Assembly: GCF_041146395.1 (NCBI RefSeq)
Contig: NC_090989.1
Span: forward strand, 120,341,501 to 120,405,500
Source of the DNA: Eulemur rufifrons
Lineage: Eukaryota > Chordata > Mammalia > Primates > Lemuridae
Length of the DNA stretch: 64,000 nt
Direction: 5' to 3'
How positions within the stretch are numbered: the first letter of the stretch is position 1; every line of letters begins with the position of its first letter. The notes beneath the pieces were generated by a model. The model was not told the origin of the DNA and did not search any database. It worked only from the letters and a program-made list of their open reading frames with translations. A program made the position numbers and the translations under genes. Shown here piece after piece: positions 59,420 through 64,000 of this stretch.

Positions 59420-59830
59420 TTCCACTTGTAAAATGACAAAAAGGGCTCATCTCAGCTGCCCCATGGAAAGCCACAGTCTTCACCCAGTTTCAAGTCACAG
59501 ATTCACAGTCTCAGAGTCCACTCTTTGCATAGAAGGCCACGTCCACTCAGTAACGACCTGTGGTGCAGTAGCATGTGTGTATGGCAAGTGTCCCACAAAC
59601 TGTTCCCTACAGTGACCTGTGGTCATTTGCCAGGTTAAGTGTGTGCTGAGGAAAGGGAAATACCTGGATTTGGGGGACTGTTAGCTCTGGGTCTGAGCTG
59701 ACACTGATGCCGGGGGACCAACGTACCACTGTGGTCTTTGGACCTAGAAAATGTTCCCCACAGCAGCCCCAACCCTAATTGGTCTCTGCTTCCTTACAGT
59801 TAGATCTTCCCCTCATTTCCTGGCCCATAT
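59420..59830 (+). mobile_element. Possible endogenous retrovirus internal remnant (protease-like region)
   Basis: A short plus-strand frame near 59671-59730 contains GSELTLMPGD. This resembles the region after the catalytic Asp-Thr/Ser-Gly of retroviral aspartic proteases, but the aspartate position reads Ser, so the motif is dead. Retroviral protease cleaves Gag-Pol; nothing here could. Flanking text has no intact gag, pol or env frame, and no paired LTR is identified nearby. The assignment could be wrong. Confidence 0.35.
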
Positions 59831-61004
59831 TCCCCAAGAACATCACAAAAAAGTGATGCACAATTTCTGCTACTTTACTGCTTCTTAATGCCTGGTCAGA
59901 AGAGGGTCTAAAGTGATTATTGAGTCACCTGCATTATCTTAGTTAGGTGAGACTGTTGAGTAATGTTGGAAATTGAAGTCTCCCTTTGACAGAGTTGGCC
60001 TGACCAGTGCAATGTTATCCCATTCTCAATGTTAAACTTAAGTATGATCTCTGATGCTCTTTTTCCAAATATAGGACATTGTAATTTCCCATTCTGTGTT
60101 CTTCTTTCCCTCTGGCAGGTCCCAGAGGTTAGGACAAGGAGAGCCACCCGAGCAACAGGCTGCCTAATGGTCTGGCCCCATGCCCATAGCCTGGGCATCA
60201 GGAGAGAAAGTTCTGGATTTTGCTAGTCCCTGGCTTCTTCCATGTAGCAATGAGGACTGGCTGGCAGAAAGCCAAAGTGATGTAGCTATGCCCATGATTA
60301 TTACCTACACTGAACTCAGCAGGACCAGCAGGTGCAATGGCAGGTATGTATTAACAGTATCCCAGCAGCTCCCAATCGCGAACACTTGGATTTGTAAACG
60401 TACACAAAACCCAAACCTCTCCCCACCAAGTTCTCCCTCTTGGCCTGCTCAGCTTTCGTGTCATCATAACACGGTGGTAGTTGTTTGTCCTCAGCGCTTC
60501 TTCCGCATGACGACTCTGGCTGGTCTCCTTTGAGATGTGTGCAGACTGTAATGGACTTTTGTGATCTGGAAAGTCCCTTCCTGTGGCAGCTCTGTCACCC
60601 AAGTTGATGTTAAACCAACTTGTGTTGTTTTCCACTGTCCTGTACCTCTCATTTCATGGCAGAGCCTGTTTTTCTTGGTTTATGTATGCTTTTAGCTGAA
60701 GTATTAATATTTTTGGACATACTTTTATATTTCCTTTTATTCCTCATCAGTGAAAATATTATGAAGAAAAAGTCCTATATGCAGACAGACCCTGCTGTAC
60801 ATTTCCTCATCTGCATCCTCCAAGTCACAAATGAAATTTTAGGAGATCTCCTATATACAGAGGAAACTGAGGATGTACAAGGCACATAAAAGAACAGTGT
60901 AGCTACCTCCCTGTGCAAATCCTCTTTGACCAATTTTCCTGGTTATGTGCAGAAACACAAGCATTGGTTGAGCCTCTTGGGAATTCAGACCATCAGGGCA
61001 AAAA

Positions 61005-61770
61005 GTATGATTCTAGTCTTTAGGGATCGCATGGTCCAGTTAAGGAGGGACTGAGGGATGTATAAACATAATAGAACCATGTATAAGGCACCTGATGGGG
61101 GACAAGTGAAGACCTCACGGAAGACGTCCTTGAGGCAGTGATGCTTAAGCAGGTTTTGAAGACAGATAAAGTGGAAAAGCAAATTGCTAGCAGAAAGAAT
61201 GGAATATGAAAGCCATAGGCAACAGCATGATGTCTGCTGGAAAATATAAGTAGATGATTTTGCTGGAGTTTAAAATGTCAGCAGGAAGATTGAAAGGAAA
61301 TAAAGATGGAGAAACAGGCAGGACTGGGCCACAGACTGTGTTGCATTCCTAGAAGCACAGACTTCATTTTCTAGGCCAGTGGTTTTCAAAGTGTGGTCCC
61401 TGGTCCAGCAGCTCAGCATCGCCTGAGAACTTGTTACAAATGTAGATTCTCAGCCCCCACCCCAGCAACTGAATGAGGAATTTTGGGGATGTGGCTGAAA
61501 ATCTTAATTTTAATAAGCTCTCTAGGCAATTCTGATGCACATGGAAGTTAGAACTTCTGCTTTAGGAGATGAGGAGCCATCGCAGGTTCTGAGCGTTGGG
61601 AAGTTGGTGCTTTAAGATTTCTCTTACGGCAATGTGAAAGCAGGATTAGCAGGGGCAACCCTGTGACAGAGTCACCAACTGGGAGACTGCTCCAACAATC
61701 CAGATGAGAAATGACAGAAATGAAGGAACCAGAGAGCAAAGAAGGGAGGTTAAGGGGAAAAGGGCAGACT
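61005..61770 (-). mobile_element. L2 LINE, antisense, interrupted by a MER20
   Basis: 'CATGGTCCAGTTAAGGAGGGACTGAGGGATG', 'AAGACCTCACGGAAGACGTCCTTGAGG', and after the MER20 'GAGATGAGGAGCCATCGCAGGTTCTGAGCG' and 'ACTGGGAGACTGCTCCAACAATCCAGATGAGAAATGAC' follow antisense L2 order. Confidence 0.65.
61376..61562 (+). mobile_element. MER20 hAT MITE inside L2
   Basis: 'CCAGTGGTTTTCAAAGTGTGGTCCCTGG', 'CAGCATCGCCTGAGAACTTGTTACAAATG', 'TTAATAAGCTCTCTAGGCAATTCTGATGC'. Confidence 0.92.
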
Positions 61771-62065
61771 TTGAGACTGGAAGGTGAGGGAATGTATCTG
61801 GGCCGGGGAACTTTTGCTGCTGTGACTGAGGTTGTATTAAAATAGCTCAATATGGTCAGGCCAGCTAACTGAGGGGTGTGGGGGGGGAGTGGCATTCTCC
61901 ACTGTAACTTAGCATCCATGGAGATGCTCATTAGCTACATCTTTCCACCTTCATGGTGAAGAAGCAAGAGCTCTTTCTGGGCCATCAGAGCTACTGACAT
62001 GAAGATGGCTGATTATTCTACATCTCAAAACCAGTCTTGCTAATGAAAACAATGTGAAAAGTGGA
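61771..62065. other. Unassigned stretch
   Basis: Contains a G run near 61880. Nothing else recognised. Confidence 0.4.

Positions 62066-62093
<28 letters not shown>
62066..62093. repeat. (GT)n microsatellite
   Basis: About 14 GT units. Confidence 0.97.
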
Positions 62094-62096
<3 letters not shown>

Positions 62097-62350
62097 CAAA
62101 CATGCTTGTATGTGTGCATTCTGGGCAATACTATGGCATGGCATTTCTCTTTTGACTTCCAATTGTTTTGTATCTGCCTGGTACCCGCATTTGTATGCAA
62201 CAGGTGGTGGGATGAGGTGAGTTACATAGCTGTGAGTACTTCACTGTCTCAGCCTCTGTGTATTTGGACTCCAGAAAATGACACAGACAGGAAGGCATAA
62301 GAACTTTGAGGGTAGGTTTTGGTTACTTCCAGACCTAAATGTCTCTTATA

Positions 62351-62457
62351 AAAATGTTCTAATCCAGGTGTGGTGGCTCACGGCTGCAATTCCAGCACTT
62401 TGGGAGGCTAAGGCAGGAGGATCGCTTGGGACCAGGAGTTTGAGGAAAATGTTCTAA
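62351..62457 (+). mobile_element. Tailless, truncated Alu left monomer with perfect target duplication
   Basis: 62363-62445 is the first ~83 bp of an Alu left monomer (GGTGGCTCACGGCTGC, then GCACTTTGGGAGGCTAAGG). It stops in the middle of the monomer with no A-tail. It is flanked by the exact 12-bp repeat AAAATGTTCTAA at 62351-62362 and 62446-62457. Confidence 0.92.
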
Positions 62458-62563
62458 AATCCAGGCTGTAAGACACAGAATGTGATTGTGCCTCTCTATT
62501 GTCCCAGAGAGGGCACCTAAGAGTCATGTTATAATAACAGAGTGTTTTATTCTTCAAATGTCC

Positions 62564-62986
62564 TGTTGTGGGTTGAATTGTGTCCCCCTAAAAGATATAC
62601 TCAAGTCCTAGACCCAGTGCCTGTGAATATGACCTTGTTTGGAAATAGAGTCTTTATAAAATGAACTCGTGCTTGATTAGGATCATTCCTAATCCAATGA
62701 CTGCTGTCTTTACAAGAAGAGGAACTTTGAATGCAGACACAGACACAGGGAGAGCATCATGTGACTACAGAATCAGAGACTGTAGTGATGCCTTTACAAG
62801 CCAAGGAACACCAATGATTTTAACAACCAGCAGCTAGGAAGAAGTAAGGAAGAAACCTTCAGAGAGAGGCTTGCCAATACCTTGATTTTGGACTTCTGCC
62901 TCCAGAACTGGAAGACAATACATTTCTGTTATTTTAAGCCACCAAGTTTGTGGTAATTTCTTACTGCTGCCCAAGGAACTAATATA
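62564..62986 (+). mobile_element. MLT1-type (ERVL-MaLR) solo LTR, sense
   Basis: It begins 'TGTTGTGGGTTGAATTGTGTCCCCC', with 'ATTCCTAATCCAATGACTGCTGTC', 'GCCTCCAGAACTGGAAGACAATAC' and an end 'GGAACTAATATA'. Same family as 39200-39659. The terminal CA has become TA. Confidence 0.9.
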
Positions 62987-63043
62987 CGCCCCAAGCCTTT
63001 AACAGATTTAAGACCTATAATTCCAACCTGAAAATAGAAATGG

Positions 63044-63067
63044 AACAACAACAACAACAACAACAAC
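63044..63067. repeat. (AAC)n microsatellite
   Basis: Eight ACA/AAC units. Confidence 0.95.
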
Positions 63068-63612
63068 TGGAGATGATTTCAAACTTACACAAGAAAACTT
63101 TGAAATCAGGGCAGTTAGGGAAATGGAAGAGGAGTCTCCTGTGTGTAAAATATGAAGAAAATGGATAATGTTCTTTTTGTCAAACTGCCCGAAAGTGCAA
63201 TAGACTTCCTTCTTCTAAGATGGAAGGGAAAATTCTCTGTAACTTTCAGGGAAAATAAGGGCAGCCAGATAACCCTACTGTTCTGTGACAGCCCATCACC
63301 AAATGAGAGATGGAGAATAATAGAAAAGACAGCGATGATATAAAACGGGTCCCAGCCACGGAGCATTGCTGGATTAACTCCAGCAGCATTTGTGTACGTT
63401 GTCATGTCAATAAAATTACTGAAATTGAAACCTGAAATTGAACAGAGTGTGAAAGAAAGAAGATATTACTCAAGGGACCTAGGCAGTAAATATTCACATT
63501 AAGGGGATGTGATATCATGGAAAGTTTCTGAGGATTGCAATGCGATTGAAGTCCAAACAAAGGGGGTATAATTTCATTGTTTCCCTATGTGGCCCCCCCC
63601 TTTTTTTGGCAG
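63068..63612. other. Unassigned stretch
   Basis: Small frames at 63115-63405 lie on both strands without known content. Confidence 0.4.
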
Positions 63613-63679
63613 AATGGAGCACTTGGTTATAATGAAATTGGGCTCCTGACAAGAGAAATCAAAGTTCAGAGATGCATCA
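63613..63679 (+). other. Exon-like block, unconfirmed
   Basis: A strong pyrimidine tract and AG (CCCCCCTTTTTTTGGCAG, ending 63612) precede 67 bp that are open in one frame (NGALGYNEIGLLTREIKVQR...), followed by a good donor (GTAAGTTAG from 63680). I do not recognise the peptide. Splice-like triplets of signals occur by chance in a window this long, so this is a lead only. Confidence 0.2.
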
Positions 63680-64000
63680 GTAAGTTAGAGTGCATATTCA
63701 TTTATTCACAAGTCTTATGGGGCTGCTTTCTCTCAGTTAAGAGCTGTGAGCTTACTTTATTCACCAGCAAGAAATTAGATGTGAAGAATAGGCTCTGGGT
63801 TTCCCACTCTTGGATAAGGGAGAAACTGAGCCTGAACACGAATGAGGTCGGCTTGGCAGTGTAGCTAGAAACCCACCTCTTGCGTTACATCTCCTTGCTT
63901 AGCTGTGGAATAATCCCTTTTTACCCGCTCCACAATCCACGGGCCCCTCACGACATACCCCATGCAACCTCTCTCTTCTGCCATCTTGGGCAAAGGTTGA
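63680..64000. other. Unassigned stretch
   Basis: The plus-strand frame continues to 63864 without recognisable content. Nothing else is seen. Confidence 0.4.

Larger units (their letters stand above)
58918..60984. other. Otherwise unassigned stretch
   Basis: Apart from the palindrome and the weak ERV-like block, nothing here is named. A strong acceptor-like tract (CTTTCCCTCTGGCAG, ending 60118) and a donor-like CAGGTATGT near 60340 bracket 60119-60341, but the three frames all carry stops. Confidence 0.4.

Noticed and set aside
60119..60341. Exon-like interval with a strong acceptor (CCCTCTGGCAG) and a CAGGTATGT donor
   Set aside because: All three plus-strand frames contain stops within it, so it cannot be an internal coding exon. 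It could only be non-coding.

Overview
This window is primate nuclear DNA, most likely from a lemur (strepsirrhine). The best evidence is the Alu at 1670-1992. Its middle carries the 'CTATATATATTTTTAG ... TCCATATAATTTC' linker that I associate with lemuriform Alus and not with human or other haplorrhine Alus. The background fits a placental mammal: MIR, L2, MER20/MER5A-type hAT fossils, MLT1/MST/MLT2 LTRs, old L1M elements, and younger L1 copies sharing a 3' end that reads '...TGTAACCT...CCCCATAA...GCTGAAATAAA'. No prokaryotic, organellar or viral-genome features are present.

I find no intact protein-coding gene. Nearly every open frame is under 130 codons, and many lie inside transposon fossils. 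The one recognisable gene-derived sequence is a dead processed copy of ribosomal protein L30 on the minus strand (57836-58330). The window therefore looks intergenic or deep intronic. Two weak exon-like signals are recorded at low confidence: a minus-strand 3'-end-like block at 26130-26404 and a plus-strand 67-bp exon-like block at 63613-63679.

Layout. 0-4.5 kb: antisense L1 carrying the Alu, flanked by inverted copies of an old repeat, then MIR and a MER3-type element. 5.4-8 kb: L2 and hAT fossils. 8-11 kb: GC-richer sequence, unassigned. 11-15.5 kb: L2, MER5A, an LTR, MIR, old L1. 15.5-20.5 kb: mostly unassigned. 20.5-28 kb: dense L2/MIR/MER20/MER5A. 29.8-33 kb: a twin-primed L1, L2, and an L1 split by an MST-type LTR. 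34.8-42.8 kb: MLT2, MIR, MLT1, L2, an Alu monomer. 46-51.5 kb: a patchwork L1M. 54.7-56.4 kb: an internally deleted L1M inserted in a MIR. 57.8-63 kb: the RPL30 pseudogene, MER20s, a faint ERV-internal remnant, L2, a tailless Alu monomer, MLT1.

The interest lies in insertion mechanics and local DNA structure, not in a gene system: a twin-primed L1 with a 15-bp target duplication, a tailless SINE with a perfect 12-bp target duplication, an L1 with both ends but most of its body missing, and a perfect 28-bp palindrome containing head-to-head ETS-like cores. I saw no convincing new biological system. Family names were assigned by eye from remembered consensus phrases, so subfamily labels are tentative.
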